DNA of 23,175 bases from a virus: positions 1-23,175 of the IMG/VR virus record IMGVR_UViG_3300022169_000033, one strand, 5' to 3'. Numbering within the stretch: position 1 is the stretch's first letter; every line of letters starts with the position of its first letter. This document shows positions 13,031 through 21,061 of this stretch, one piece after another. Under the pieces are notes generated by a model. The model worked only from the letters and a program-made list of their open reading frames with translations, was not told where the DNA came from and ran no database searches. The translations under genes and the position numbers were made by a program.

Positions 13031-13461
13031 GCGTTAGAGAGAACATTGCAAACAACTTGGTGGCTACGCTTCAGGCAGTTAAAACGCCAGTAGATATTAA
13101 GTATGTAACGAGAGAGCCGTTTGATTTTACTAAGTTATCAAGCGCACAATTTCCTGCTATCCTTGTTCGAAGTGCAGACGAGGATAGAGAAGATAGCAGC
13201 ATCGGTGGGTCAATTACTCAGCGAATGGCTACAATCAATTATGAGTTTATTTGCTACGTTAAAGGGTCTGTGATTGATTCAGCCCGAAACAACATTATCG
13301 AAGCAATTGAAGAAGGTCTTGACGTTGACCGTTTGCGCGGGGGCTATGCCCTTGATACGCAGATAACCAGAGTCGAGATTGATGAAGGTTCTATTGACCC
13401 CATTGGTGGGGTTATTATTACAGTTCGCGTTTTGTATCAGTACACTCGCGGCACAACTTAA
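13027..13461 (+). CDS. Tail terminator-like protein
   Basis: 144 residues, beginning in an ATGA overlap with the preceding gene. Content: an N-terminal helix (VRENIANNLVATLQAV), a beta segment with KYVTREPFDFTKL and FPAILVRSADED, then the strand-helix-strand unit INYEFICYVKGS / ARNNIIEAIEEGLDVD / QITRVEIDEGSIDPIGGVIITVRVLYQY. This alternation is typical of lambda gpU-type tail terminators, which cap the tail tube and meet the connector. Its place between the neck gene and the tail tube gene is exactly where the terminator lies in siphophages. No sequence motif is diagnostic by itself. Confidence 0.68.
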   Translation: MSVRENIANNLVATLQAVKTPVDIKYVTREPFDFTKLSSAQFPAILVRSADEDREDSSIGGSITQRMATINYEFICYVKGSVIDSARNNIIEAIEEGLDVDRLRGGYALDTQITRVEIDEGSIDPIGGVIITVRVLYQYTRGTT

Positions 13462-13482
13462 CTTAAATTAGAGGTAATTATC

Positions 13483-13884
13483 ATGGCGACTAAAACAGGC
13501 GCATCTGGTGTAGTAAAAATCGCGGCATCTGGCGGCTCTGTGGCCGTTGTGGGTGAGGTTCGTTCTTTCACGTTTGATGGTTCAGCAGATACCATTGAAG
13601 ATAGTGTAATGGGCGATACCGCACGATCTTATAAAGAAGGTCTAAAGACCAATACAGTAACTATCGAGTGCTACTGGGATGAGGCTGACGCACAGCAGCT
13701 TATCCTTGACGAACGCGCTGCGGTAGATTTTGAGATTTATCCAACAGGTACTGGCACTGGCGAATCTTACTTCTCTGGTGGCGGCATTGTGACTTCTCGC
13801 TCTATTACTGGTTCTTTCGATGGTATGGTAGAAGCCAGCTTCTCCATCCAGTGCAGCGGAGCAGTAACTGAAGCAACAGCATAA
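13483..13884 (+). CDS. Major tail (tube) protein
   Basis: The protein that polymerises around the tape measure to form the tail tube. It is 133 residues and mostly beta, with the pattern of compact tube proteins: KTGASGVVKIAASGG, VVGEVRSFTFDGSADTIEDS, DTARSYKEGLKTNTVTIECYWDEAD, then ILDERAAVDFEIYPTG and a final strand pair (GGIVTSRSITGSF, MVEASFSIQCSG). Rich in Gly/Ser/Thr and acidic, with no cysteine pairs of note. SD GAGGTAATTATC lies before the ATG. It is followed by the tail-assembly chaperone pair, as in lambda (V, then G/GT), which supports the call strongly. Confidence 0.85.
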   Translation: MATKTGASGVVKIAASGGSVAVVGEVRSFTFDGSADTIEDSVMGDTARSYKEGLKTNTVTIECYWDEADAQQLILDERAAVDFEIYPTGTGTGESYFSGGGIVTSRSITGSFDGMVEASFSIQCSGAVTEATA

Positions 13885-13896
13885 GGGGATTAAACC

Positions 13897-14244
13897 ATGG
13901 GATTAGCTAAAGAGTTACGCAGTAGAAGAAAGGTTGAGGCACGAGAAGTACAGGTGCCAGAATGGGGTGACGAATCTGGAGCGTTTAAGTTGTATTGCAG
14001 AAGCATTACCTGCTATGACTTAGACCAGTTGCAGAAGAAGCACCCTAACTTCCTAAACAACACCACAGTTGGCGCGATGGTGGATTTGATCGTTATGAAG
14101 GCAGAAGACGAGGGCGGCAACAAGCTCTTTACTTCTGCTGAGGATCGCATTGATTTGATGGGCGAAGAAACTAACGTAATTAGTGAGATAGCTAATCAGA
14201 TGTTTGCACAGATCGAGTCAGTAGAGGCGGCTGAGGGAAACTGA
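13897..14244 (+). CDS. Tail assembly chaperone, short form (gpG-like)
   Basis: The unshifted product of the G/GT locus: 115 residues that bind the tape measure during tail assembly and are not in the virion. The protein starts GLAKELRSRRKVEAREVQVPEW and includes YCRSITCYDLDQLQKKHP and TVGAMVDLIVMKAEDEGG; the end is acidic, stopping with EAAEGN. The position between tail tube and tape measure is diagnostic, and the T-like reading frame follows in the -1 frame directly after the stop. SD GGGGATTAAACC is upstream. Most ribosomes should make this form; the fused form is listed separately. Confidence 0.85.
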   Translation: MGLAKELRSRRKVEAREVQVPEWGDESGAFKLYCRSITCYDLDQLQKKHPNFLNNTTVGAMVDLIVMKAEDEGGNKLFTSAEDRIDLMGEETNVISEIANQMFAQIESVEAAEGN

Positions 14245-14384
14245 GAAGCGATCAGTCGAGGATGAATCTGCTTTCCTTGGCTGACCGCCTTCACATGAGC
14301 ATAGAAGAAGCAGAGCAAATGCCTGTCAGTCACTTTAACGAGTGGTTGGCCTACTTCCAGATAATGAGCGAGAACAATGGCTGA
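13897..14384 (+). CDS. Tail assembly chaperone, frameshifted form (gpGT-like)
   Basis: A -1 ribosomal frameshift at GGGAAAC (14235-14241) would join the gpG-like 115 residues to a further 47 read from CTG at 14241 to TGA 14382-14384, for 162 residues in total. The extra part reads LRSDQSRMNLLSLADRLHM then SIEEAEQMPVSHFNEWLAYF, with the M-P-x-x-x-F-x-E-W signature of the T domain in tail chaperones. That frame is open only after a TGA at 14232-14234, so the shift must occur inside a ten-base window that contains exactly this heptamer. The T frame overlaps the tape-measure start by eight bases. GT binds both the tape measure and the tube protein. Confidence 0.85.
14235..14241 (+). other. Programmed -1 frameshift site GGGAAAC
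   Basis: A canonical X_XXY_YYZ slippery heptamer, read G_GGA_AAC in the zero frame; after slipping, the tRNAs pair with GGG and AAA. It immediately precedes the TGA stop of the short chaperone. The -1 frame is open only from 14235, and downstream sequence encodes the T domain. I saw no unmistakable stimulatory pseudoknot downstream. Lambda uses GGGAAAG at the equivalent site. Confidence 0.88.
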
Positions 14385-16215
14385 AAATGTAAACATCACG
14401 ATTAGGGCATTTGATAAAACCAAGAAAGGTTTTGGTTCTGCTGCTAATGGATTGAAGGCAATAGCTGGCTCTGTGTTTAGCCTAAGAACTGCACTGGTTG
14501 GCGTTGCTGGTGCTGCTGGTTTTGGTTTGTTAGTTAGATCATCCCTTAATGCCACCGATTCTTTAGCAAAGACCGCTGCAAAAATAGGCACAACAACTGA
14601 GGCTTTGGGCGCATTAAGATATGCGGCTGACCTTACTGGCGTGGCTACTCAAACAATGGATATGGCCCTGCAAAGGTTTACCCGCAGAACTGCGGAAGCA
14701 GCAGCAGGAACTGGTGAGGCCAAGGGTGCTATTAAAGAGCTAGGTATAAATGCTCAAGAATTAAACAGAATGCCGCTAGACAAACGAATGATTGTTCTGG
14801 CTGATGCATTTGAGAAAGTAGAAAGTGAATCTGACAGGTTACGTCTAGCCTTTAAGCTTTTTGATTCCGAGGGTGCAGCCCTTGTAAATACCTTGTCTCA
14901 GGGCAGCGATGGTCTGAAAGAAATGCTAGGTGAAGCGAAAGTGCTTGGCCTTACCATGTCTAACACTGCGGCTAAAGGTGTCGAGGATACCGTCGACTCT
15001 CTGACTAAGCTCAAGAGCTTGTTTAAAGGCGTTACTGATCAAACGGTAGCAGCCTTTGCCCCTGCTATAGAAATGATGGTAGAAAGATTCACGGGCTTCC
15101 TACAGCGATCTATAGAGGTTAAAGGTGGCGTTGAGGCATTTGCTAGGTCATTAGCTGTTGATTTACTAAATGGCGTTAAAATTGCACTGCAAGCATTTGA
15201 AGGTCTGGCAAACGGGTTTATTAAAGTCTACAACGGAGCCTTGCGGGTTAAGGATGCGCTGACTAGAGCGTTCACAGATGATAATGAAAAAAATGCCCGT
15301 CAACTTAGAACTGAAGTTGAGCAGCTTGAAGAAGCTATGGCTGAAAGAGCGCAAAGAATGCAGGGATATACTGCCAGACAAAAGCGCAGTGCAGAACTTT
15401 CACAAGAAAGCGATAGAAAGAGATTAATATCTTTACAGGCTTTGCTTGAAAAGGCAGATGAGACAGGCGAAGAGCTAGACTTTCTTAACGCGGTTAAGTT
15501 TGCAGGCGGGCTTGGCTTAGAGATTGATGGATTAATTGAAAAGCTAGAGAACTTTAAAGGCTCTGCCAGTACGATACCAGCCGCTGTTGTGCCAGCATTG
15601 AACGACATCGAGCTTGGATTTAAGTCATGGAGTGACAGCATTCCTGATATGACTACCAATATTCAGAACCTTACAAAGCAGGGACTGGATGGTTTAACAG
15701 ACTCTCTTACCGCTGGGATAACAGGTGCAGCTAACTTTGCCGATGCTATAAAGTCAATGGCTAAAAGCGTTGTTGACAGCTTAATTAAAATGCTAATCCA
15801 GAAATACATTGTTGATGCGGCATTTGGTTTTATTACTAGCTCTTTTGGTACTGGAGGCACAGGCTCAACTGGCTCTGGGATGACGGCTGGGGGTGGAATT
15901 GGTATGGGTCAAGACTATTCTGCTACCGCAGCTATTGGCGGCTCTGTGAATAGAGGCCAGCCAACCTTGGTTGGAGAGCGAGGCCAAGAAGTTTTTGTTC
16001 CTAATCAAAATGGTGCGATAATTCCTAATAACAAGTTAGGCGGTGGCTCAGGTGTTGTAGTTAACCAAACCATAAACGTCACCACAGGCATCCAAAGCAC
16101 TGTTAGAGCCGAGATAATTGGACTGATGCCACAGATAGCGCAAGCCGCTAAAGGCGCTGTAGCAGACGCTAGGGTGCGTGGTGGTAACTTCTCAAGAGCA
16201 ATGGTCGGAGCGTAA
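14377..16215 (+). CDS. Tape measure protein
   Basis: Sets tail length and is ejected with DNA. The 612 residues comprise an N-terminal NITIRAFDKTKKGFGSAANG, a hydrophobic glycine/alanine-rich stretch (~32-52), repeated helical segments around AAKIGTTTEALGALRYAADLTG (typical of tape measures), a central charged coiled coil (~305-370, with ARQLRTEVEQLEEAMAERAQ), further hydrophobic helices, and a Gly-rich C-terminus with GQPTLVGERGQEVFVPNQNG, a block seen at the end of many phage tape measures. At about 1.5 angstrom per residue this predicts a tail near 90 nm, rather short. It begins eight bases before the T-frame stop, as usual. Confidence 0.92.
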   Translation: MAENVNITIRAFDKTKKGFGSAANGLKAIAGSVFSLRTALVGVAGAAGFGLLVRSSLNATDSLAKTAAKIGTTTEALGALRYAADLTGVATQTMDMALQRFTRRTAEAAAGTGEAKGAIKELGINAQELNRMPLDKRMIVLADAFEKVESESDRLRLAFKLFDSEGAALVNTLSQGSDGLKEMLGEAKVLGLTMSNTAAKGVEDTVDSLTKLKSLFKGVTDQTVAAFAPAIEMMVERFTGFLQRSIEVKGGVEAFARSLAVDLLNGVKIALQAFEGLANGFIKVYNGALRVKDALTRAFTDDNEKNARQLRTEVEQLEEAMAERAQRMQGYTARQKRSAELSQESDRKRLISLQALLEKADETGEELDFLNAVKFAGGLGLEIDGLIEKLENFKGSASTIPAAVVPALNDIELGFKSWSDSIPDMTTNIQNLTKQGLDGLTDSLTAGITGAANFADAIKSMAKSVVDSLIKMLIQKYIVDAAFGFITSSFGTGGTGSTGSGMTAGGGIGMGQDYSATAAIGGSVNRGQPTLVGERGQEVFVPNQNGAIIPNNKLGGGSGVVVNQTINVTTGIQSTVRAEIIGLMPQIAQAAKGAVADARVRGGNFSRAMVGA

Positions 16216-16218
16216 CTG

Positions 16219-16779
16219 ATGCCTTTATCTTTTCCCAATGTCGGCATACAGAATATGTCAATGCGCCTAAAGCGTGTTGTGGCTGTTGCTGAATCTCCGT
16301 TTACTTTAGATACTCAGGTCTATACGCATCAGGGTGCAAGGTGGGAGGCAGAGGTTACTTTGCCGCCTCTTACTTATACAGAGGCAAGATCAGTAGAAGC
16401 ATTTATCATTGGTCTTAAAGGGCGTGAAGGTACATTTACTTTCGGTAACCCACTGCATACAGATACAGCCAATGTGACTACAAGCGGCACCACTGCTATC
16501 AGGGCAGAGACCCTGACAACCTCTGGAGGCAGCACAGCGGTATCGGCAGGAACATACTTTCAGTTAGGCAGTTATCTATACTTGGTTACAGCAGACAAGT
16601 CATCAGGCGCTGGTACTTTAGAGTTTCAGCCGCCCTTACGCGAGGCAATAGCTACAGGTCAGGCATTAGACTTCACCCAACCTAAGAGCCTTTGGCGCAT
16701 GGCTTCTAATGAGGTTTCTTGGTCTACTAATGAGGCCAGCTTACAGGGCTTTAGCTTTGCTATGGTTGAAGCATTATGA
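16219..16779 (+). CDS. Distal tail protein (minor tail), 186 aa
   Basis: Starts three bases after the tape-measure stop; 186 residues, beta-rich. Notable blocks are RLKRVVAVAESPFTLDTQVYTHQG near the start (split over ~17-40), RWEAEVTLPPLTYTEARSVEAFI, a segment GREGTFTFGNPL, a Thr/Ser-rich centre, and ALDFTQPKSLWRMASNEVSW near the end. Position after the tape measure and before the tip genes corresponds to lambda M/L or distal-tail-type proteins, which close the tube at the tip. Similar proteins occur in marine siphophages; I cannot name an exact family. The stop overlaps the next start by four bases (ATGA). Confidence 0.65.
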   Translation: MPLSFPNVGIQNMSMRLKRVVAVAESPFTLDTQVYTHQGARWEAEVTLPPLTYTEARSVEAFIIGLKGREGTFTFGNPLHTDTANVTTSGTTAIRAETLTTSGGSTAVSAGTYFQLGSYLYLVTADKSSGAGTLEFQPPLREAIATGQALDFTQPKSLWRMASNEVSWSTNEASLQGFSFAMVEAL

Positions 16780-17420
16780 GTAGGGCTTTATCTAGTGCAA
16801 TGCAGGCAGTATCAACTGCTGATGTGGTTCGCCCTATATTCCTTGTGCGTATGGTATTTGATTCAGGCGAAACGCCTAACGAATTAAACCTATGGTCAGG
16901 TGTTGGCGATCTTACCTATGACAGTGAGACTTATACTGGCGTTGGTGACTTGTTAGGAATTAGCCCAGTCACTGAGACATCTGATATGCAGGCCAGTGGT
17001 ATTAACGTAACCCTAACAGGCGTTAAATCATCTTTGGTGGTGATAGCCAAAGATCACGAATATCAGGGCAGGCCACTCACTGTATTGCTGGGGGCGTTTG
17101 ATGCATCTGGTAATTTGGTAGCTGATCCTACGGTGATATTTTCTGGCTTTATGGACACCATGACTATATCCGAGTCTGGTGAAACATCGACTATCAATAT
17201 AGCAGTTGAGAATAAACTAATTGCTTTTGAAAGAGCGAAGGTCAGACGATATACAGCAGAAGATCAAAAGATTGATTACCCTACAGACAAAGGGTTTGAG
17301 TTTGTGACTGCTATCGTTGAGAAAGAAATTATCTGGGGCAGGGCTTCTCCGTCATCTAATGCTGGGGGCGGCGGCAATGGTGGGCGAAGTGGTGGCCGAT
17401 ACAATGACAGAAGATCATAA
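16776..17420 (+). CDS. Tail tip / baseplate hub-like protein, 214 aa
   Basis: 214 residues, beta-rich, starting in an ATGA overlap. The body contains VRPIFLVRMVFDSGE, ELNLWSGVGDLTYDSETYTG and VGDLLGISPVTET, then DMQASGINVTLTGVKSSLV and a VIFSGFMDTMTISESGE strand pair, with a Gly/Ser/Arg-rich tail (GGGGNGGRSGGR) after ~190. The overall plan resembles DUF2163-like proteins and tip hub components that link the tape measure to the J-like protein. The C-terminal extension overlaps the acetyltransferase gene by 17 bases. Gene boundaries are firm; the exact structural role is inferred from order. Confidence 0.68.
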   Translation: MSRALSSAMQAVSTADVVRPIFLVRMVFDSGETPNELNLWSGVGDLTYDSETYTGVGDLLGISPVTETSDMQASGINVTLTGVKSSLVVIAKDHEYQGRPLTVLLGAFDASGNLVADPTVIFSGFMDTMTISESGETSTINIAVENKLIAFERAKVRRYTAEDQKIDYPTDKGFEFVTAIVEKEIIWGRASPSSNAGGGGNGGRSGGRYNDRRS

Positions 17421-17871
17421 GATAGCACATGAGTGCATGGCTAATGTAAAAGAAGATATAAAGCCATTGCTCGATAAACATTGGTCAGAGACTGAGCCAA
17501 ACCAAGATACAATACCTCTTGATCCAGACTGGAATGAATATGCCTTGTTAGATCAGATGGGTATATTGCGAATATTTACAGCGAGGAAAGATGGAGCCTT
17601 GATTGGCTACTGCGTGGTAATGATGTCTAAAAGTATCCACCACAAAGATCATCTTTTCGCCTCAACTGATGTAATATATGTCAAGCCAGAGTTTAGGAAA
17701 AGCACTACAGGAGCAGAGCTAATAAAGTTTGCTGAGGCGCACTGCAAAGAAAATGGCGCTTCATTAATGACCCTAAACATGAAGGTGGATTTTCCTTTTG
17801 ACGGGCTAATGCAACGAATGGGCTTTAATCTTTTAGAGCGCGTTTATCACAAGTGTTTTTTAGGCGAATAG
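17404..17871 (+). CDS. GNAT-family N-acetyltransferase
   Basis: A 155-residue GNAT-fold enzyme predicted to transfer acetyl groups from acetyl-CoA to an amine; the substrate is unknown. The fold order is visible: N-terminal helices, WNEYALLDQMGILRIFTARK (beta2 region), the strand GALIGYCVVMMS, then motif A with TDVIYVKPEFRKSTTGAELIKF (88-109, acetyl-CoA pyrophosphate loop at R98-A104 in the form R-K-S-T-T-G-A), and the C-terminal strand/helix GASLMTLNM...LMQRMGFNLLERVY. I start at ATG 17404 because the in-frame extension upstream to 17317 would lie wholly within the tail-hub gene. It is enclosed between two tail-tip genes, so it may modify a virion protein or host target at infection. Confidence 0.85.
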   Translation: MTEDHKIAHECMANVKEDIKPLLDKHWSETEPNQDTIPLDPDWNEYALLDQMGILRIFTARKDGALIGYCVVMMSKSIHHKDHLFASTDVIYVKPEFRKSTTGAELIKFAEAHCKENGASLMTLNMKVDFPFDGLMQRMGFNLLERVYHKCFLGE

Positions 17872-17872
17872 A

Positions 17873-20866
17873 ATGGCTACAGCAGTAATAGCAGGTTTGG
17901 TAAGCGCGGCAGGAGCTGCTGCAACTATAGGGTTTGCCGCAATAACATTCAGCCAAGTTGCGATAGCCTTTGCTATTGGTGCTGGTCTATCTCTAGTGTC
18001 CAAAGCCCTAATGCCTTCGCCGAATTTAGGCGCTGTGATGGGCGGTCGATCCATTACCACTAGGGATGCTGCGCAGTCTCGCAAGATAGTATACGGTCGC
18101 GCTAGAATAGGCGGCAATATCGTTTACTTGGAGTCAACAGGTACTGACAATAAATACCTTTGGCTGGTTATTGCTGTTGCTGGCCATGAGATCGACGCAT
18201 ACGAGGAAGTCTGGTTTAACGATGTTAAAATATGGGATGGTAGTTTTGTTGGGACTTGGGGCAACTATGTAAGCATAGGTTTCCACAAGGGAGATCAGAC
18301 TACAGCAGACAGCGCATTAAATGCTGCATCAACCAAATGGACATCAGACCACAAGTTGCTGGACACTGCCTATATGGTGGTTAAGCTGACTTATGACATC
18401 GATCAGTTTGCCAATGGATTGCCTAATATATCCACCGTTATTCGCGGAAAAAAAGTTCTAAACCCTGCTACTAGCACTACTGCGTGGTCACAGAATCCAG
18501 CATTGTGTGTTTATGATTACCTGCGAGATACTAAGTATGGACTGGGTGAATCTGTAGGCAATATACTTACCTCTACTGTGACTGCTGCTGCAACGGTTTG
18601 CGATGAGACAGTATCTCTCGCTGCTGGCGGCACTCAGCCTAGATATACGATAGATGGCGTGGTAGATACTGAGGGTTCTATTAAAGACAACCTAGATTCG
18701 ATGCTCGGCTCTATGATTGGGCGGCTTGTTTTCTCGGCAGGTAAGTTTGAGATATATGCAGGCGAATATGTGGCCCCTACCTACAGCGTAGATGAATCGG
18801 TCGCTGTTGGTGATATAAGCATCCAGACCAAGCAGTCTAGGAGAAACGCTTATAACGGTGTGAAGGGTGTTTTCTTGTCAGAGGAAGACAACTATATTCT
18901 TGCTGATTACCCTGCACAGATATCCAGCACTTTTGCCGCTGAAGATGGTGACCCTATCTATTTAGATATGCCTCTGCCTTTCACGGTAAACAACATTCGC
19001 GCACAACGTATTGCAAAGCTGGCCTTGTTCCGTAGCCGCCAGCAAGAAGCAATAACCATACCCTGCAACCTTAGTGCTTTACGTTTTAAGATTGGCGACA
19101 ATATCAACGTAACGAATGCTCGACTGGGTTATTCCAATAAGGTGTTTGAAGTTGTTGGGTATAACTTAGATTTTGCCAATGGGCAGATTATAGTCAACGT
19201 AGATGCTATTGAGACTGCGGCATCTATCTGGGACTGGACTACCTCAGATGAAGAAGTATATCTTGGCGCTGGTGAGGTTGCTCTGTATGACGGTCTAACT
19301 GCTGCTGCCCCTACTAGCCTAAACATTACAGGCGATTCGTTCCTTAACTCTGACGGCACTTTCAACACCGCATTCAATGTTGCGTGGACTGACGCGGATG
19401 ATGCGTTCACTGATCACTATGTTGTCGAGTGGAAAAAATCATCAGATAGCAACTACTTCACTATGGATGCCAAGGCATCTCCAGCAGTAATTACGGGCTT
19501 ACAGAATAGTCAGCAATACAATGTGCGGGTTAAAGCTGTAAACGAAATTGGCGTATCGTCAACATATATATCCTCTGCCCCTACTGCCGCCGTCGATACT
19601 ACTGCGCCTGATGCTCCATCATCTGTATCTGCAAGCGGTCAGTATCAGCACATTAGTATTAGCTGGACTAACCCTAGCCAAAAAGACCTTAGCCATATTG
19701 ATGTTTATAGGTCTACCAGTTCAGGTGGAACTTATAGCTTAATTGGTAACACAGACGGAACCGTCTTTATTGATGATGATCTAGCCAATGCGGCTACCTT
19801 CTACTACAAAGTAAAGGCAATTGATTTTACTGGCAATGCTTCTGCCTTTAGCAGTGTGGTCAATGCAACCACTACTACAATTGCGGCTGGTGATCTAGGT
19901 AATGACGCTGTAGGAACGGGTAATATACAAGATGACGCTATAACGAATGCCCTTATTGCTACAGACGCTGTAAATCAAGATTCAATTGCTGCTAACGCTG
20001 TAACAGCAGTAGAAATTGTTGCAGGCACTATTACAGCCACAGAGATCGCATCCAATACCATTACTGCTGGGCAAATAGCATCGAACACTATCACTGCATC
20101 TCAGATTGCGGCCAATACTTTAACTGCTACTGAAATACAGGCATCTAGCATAACGGTAGACAAGCTATCGGGCGATGTGTCTGAGCTTTACCCTGCATCT
20201 ATATATGAGAATATCACCGCTACTAGCAGCACTCAGTTTGGGCAAGACTTTGCGATACCTGCACCATCTTTAAGTATCTCAAAGCGGCAGAGATTAGACT
20301 TAGATTTTGACTTCACTACTGCGAACAGCAGTGGCACAGATCATCAGGTTCAATTCACCTTAAATATGCAAAGAAAAAGCAAAGGGGCTACAGGTACAGC
20401 AGTTGGAACTGTAACTCTTGCATCTGGTGCGCCACCATACAATCAGTGGGTTTATATTAGCGGCAATGTACTTGCATTGCTTGATAATACTGGCGGGGTT
20501 GCCGATAACAGTTCTGGAAGCGGTACAACTGGCAATATTAATAGCGTGTATTATGATTCAGGCAACAATCGCACCTATGTAATGGTTTCTTCATCTAGCC
20601 CGTTTTTTTCTAATGGCGAAACTATGTATTTCAGTCCCAGCAAGTTTACATCGGCTGGTACTTGGGTAGAGGCTGATTATGGTATCGATAACAACATATT
20701 TGCACCAACAGGCAAGACTGTGAATGCACGAATACCTTTTTCAAATACCTATGGCGAATCTACTACTGCTACTGAATTCAGACCTAGTATTGTAGGCACG
20801 ACAAATATCAGCAATGTTACTTGCAGGCTGGTAAAATGGGTCGGCACTATGGAGAATGTATCGTGA
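17873..20866 (+). CDS. J-like central tail fibre / tail tip protein with FN3 domains
   Basis: The largest gene (997 residues) and the likely host-contact tip protein. Order: an N-terminal hydrophobic segment (~2-46, alanine/glycine-rich), then a tip domain resembling the lambda J / Phage-tail_3 group with KIVYGRARIGGNIVY, WLVIAVAGHEIDAYEEVWFN and NPALCVYDYLRDTKYGLG. Next come a strand-rich middle (~300-470), two fibronectin type III domains (~478-572 and ~573-665, with YVVEWKKS and IDVYRSTSSGGTY), a degenerate T-I-T-A-x-x-I-A-x-N repeat (~675-760), and a C-terminal domain of ~230 residues with no recognised family, possibly the receptor-binding part. It starts one base after the acetyltransferase stop and overlaps the next gene by four bases. 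Confidence 0.87.
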   Translation: MATAVIAGLVSAAGAAATIGFAAITFSQVAIAFAIGAGLSLVSKALMPSPNLGAVMGGRSITTRDAAQSRKIVYGRARIGGNIVYLESTGTDNKYLWLVIAVAGHEIDAYEEVWFNDVKIWDGSFVGTWGNYVSIGFHKGDQTTADSALNAASTKWTSDHKLLDTAYMVVKLTYDIDQFANGLPNISTVIRGKKVLNPATSTTAWSQNPALCVYDYLRDTKYGLGESVGNILTSTVTAAATVCDETVSLAAGGTQPRYTIDGVVDTEGSIKDNLDSMLGSMIGRLVFSAGKFEIYAGEYVAPTYSVDESVAVGDISIQTKQSRRNAYNGVKGVFLSEEDNYILADYPAQISSTFAAEDGDPIYLDMPLPFTVNNIRAQRIAKLALFRSRQQEAITIPCNLSALRFKIGDNINVTNARLGYSNKVFEVVGYNLDFANGQIIVNVDAIETAASIWDWTTSDEEVYLGAGEVALYDGLTAAAPTSLNITGDSFLNSDGTFNTAFNVAWTDADDAFTDHYVVEWKKSSDSNYFTMDAKASPAVITGLQNSQQYNVRVKAVNEIGVSSTYISSAPTAAVDTTAPDAPSSVSASGQYQHISISWTNPSQKDLSHIDVYRSTSSGGTYSLIGNTDGTVFIDDDLANAATFYYKVKAIDFTGNASAFSSVVNATTTTIAAGDLGNDAVGTGNIQDDAITNALIATDAVNQDSIAANAVTAVEIVAGTITATEIASNTITAGQIASNTITASQIAANTLTATEIQASSITVDKLSGDVSELYPASIYENITATSSTQFGQDFAIPAPSLSISKRQRLDLDFDFTTANSSGTDHQVQFTLNMQRKSKGATGTAVGTVTLASGAPPYNQWVYISGNVLALLDNTGGVADNSSGSGTTGNINSVYYDSGNNRTYVMVSSSSPFFSNGETMYFSPSKFTSAGTWVEADYGIDNNIFAPTGKTVNARIPFSNTYGESTTATEFRPSIVGTTNISNVTCRLVKWVGTMENVS
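19892..20160 (+). repeat. Degenerate short-repeat region in the J-like gene
   Basis: Encodes a run of roughly 10-13-residue units such as GTITATEIASN, TITAGQIASN, TITASQIAAN and TLTATEIQAS, preceded by looser units (DDAITNALIATD, NAVTAVEIVAG). Hydrophobic Ile/Leu alternate with Ala/Thr, consistent with a trimeric beta-helical or coiled shaft linking the FN3 domains to the C-terminal domain. The DNA units are similar enough to recombine. This type of repeat is familiar in tip proteins of siphophages. Confidence 0.7.
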
Positions 20867-21060
20867 TAGAAGTTGGATATACTACGCTAGACGGCACTGA
20901 TACTATTACAGATACGGTGGCAGATGCGCCAACAGCAAATGAAGCTGTTAGCAATCGCAGAGAAGAGTTGCGGCAACGCACTGATATATATACATTTTTT
21001 ATACAGACCAATTATGACGGCATAAAACGATACGGGTTTGTTGACCCGCTAGAGGCGTGA
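20863..21060 (+). CDS. Hypothetical protein after J-like gene, 65 aa
   Basis: 65 residues from GTG 20863, which overlaps the J stop in a GTGA arrangement and has GGAGA (20851-20855) seven bases upstream. A longer in-frame ATG at 20821 lies inside the J-like gene and is less likely. Content: a strand IEVGYTTLDGTDTITDTV, a helix TANEAVSNRREELRQR, and a terminal strand TDIYTFFIQTNYDGIKRYGF, giving a small mixed alpha/beta protein. I do not recognise it. Its place between tip protein and the baseplate-like gene suggests a small structural or assembly part. Confidence 0.6.
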   Translation: MIEVGYTTLDGTDTITDTVADAPTANEAVSNRREELRQRTDIYTFFIQTNYDGIKRYGFVDPLEA

Positions 21061-21061
21061 A

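Noticed and set aside
14196-14591. 131-residue open frame on the - strand across the chaperone/tape-measure junction
   Set aside because: It lies opposite well-supported + strand genes, including the frameshift site; no ribosome binding site or recognisable domain; all other genes are on +.
15300-15659. 119-residue open frame on the - strand inside the tape-measure gene
   Set aside because: Low-complexity Ser/Leu-rich antisense shadow of the tape-measure coding sequence, without any start signal or motif.
17317-17403. 29-residue N-terminal extension of the acetyltransferase
   Set aside because: It lies within the C-terminal coding part of the tail-hub gene in another frame; GNAT similarity begins after ATG 17404.
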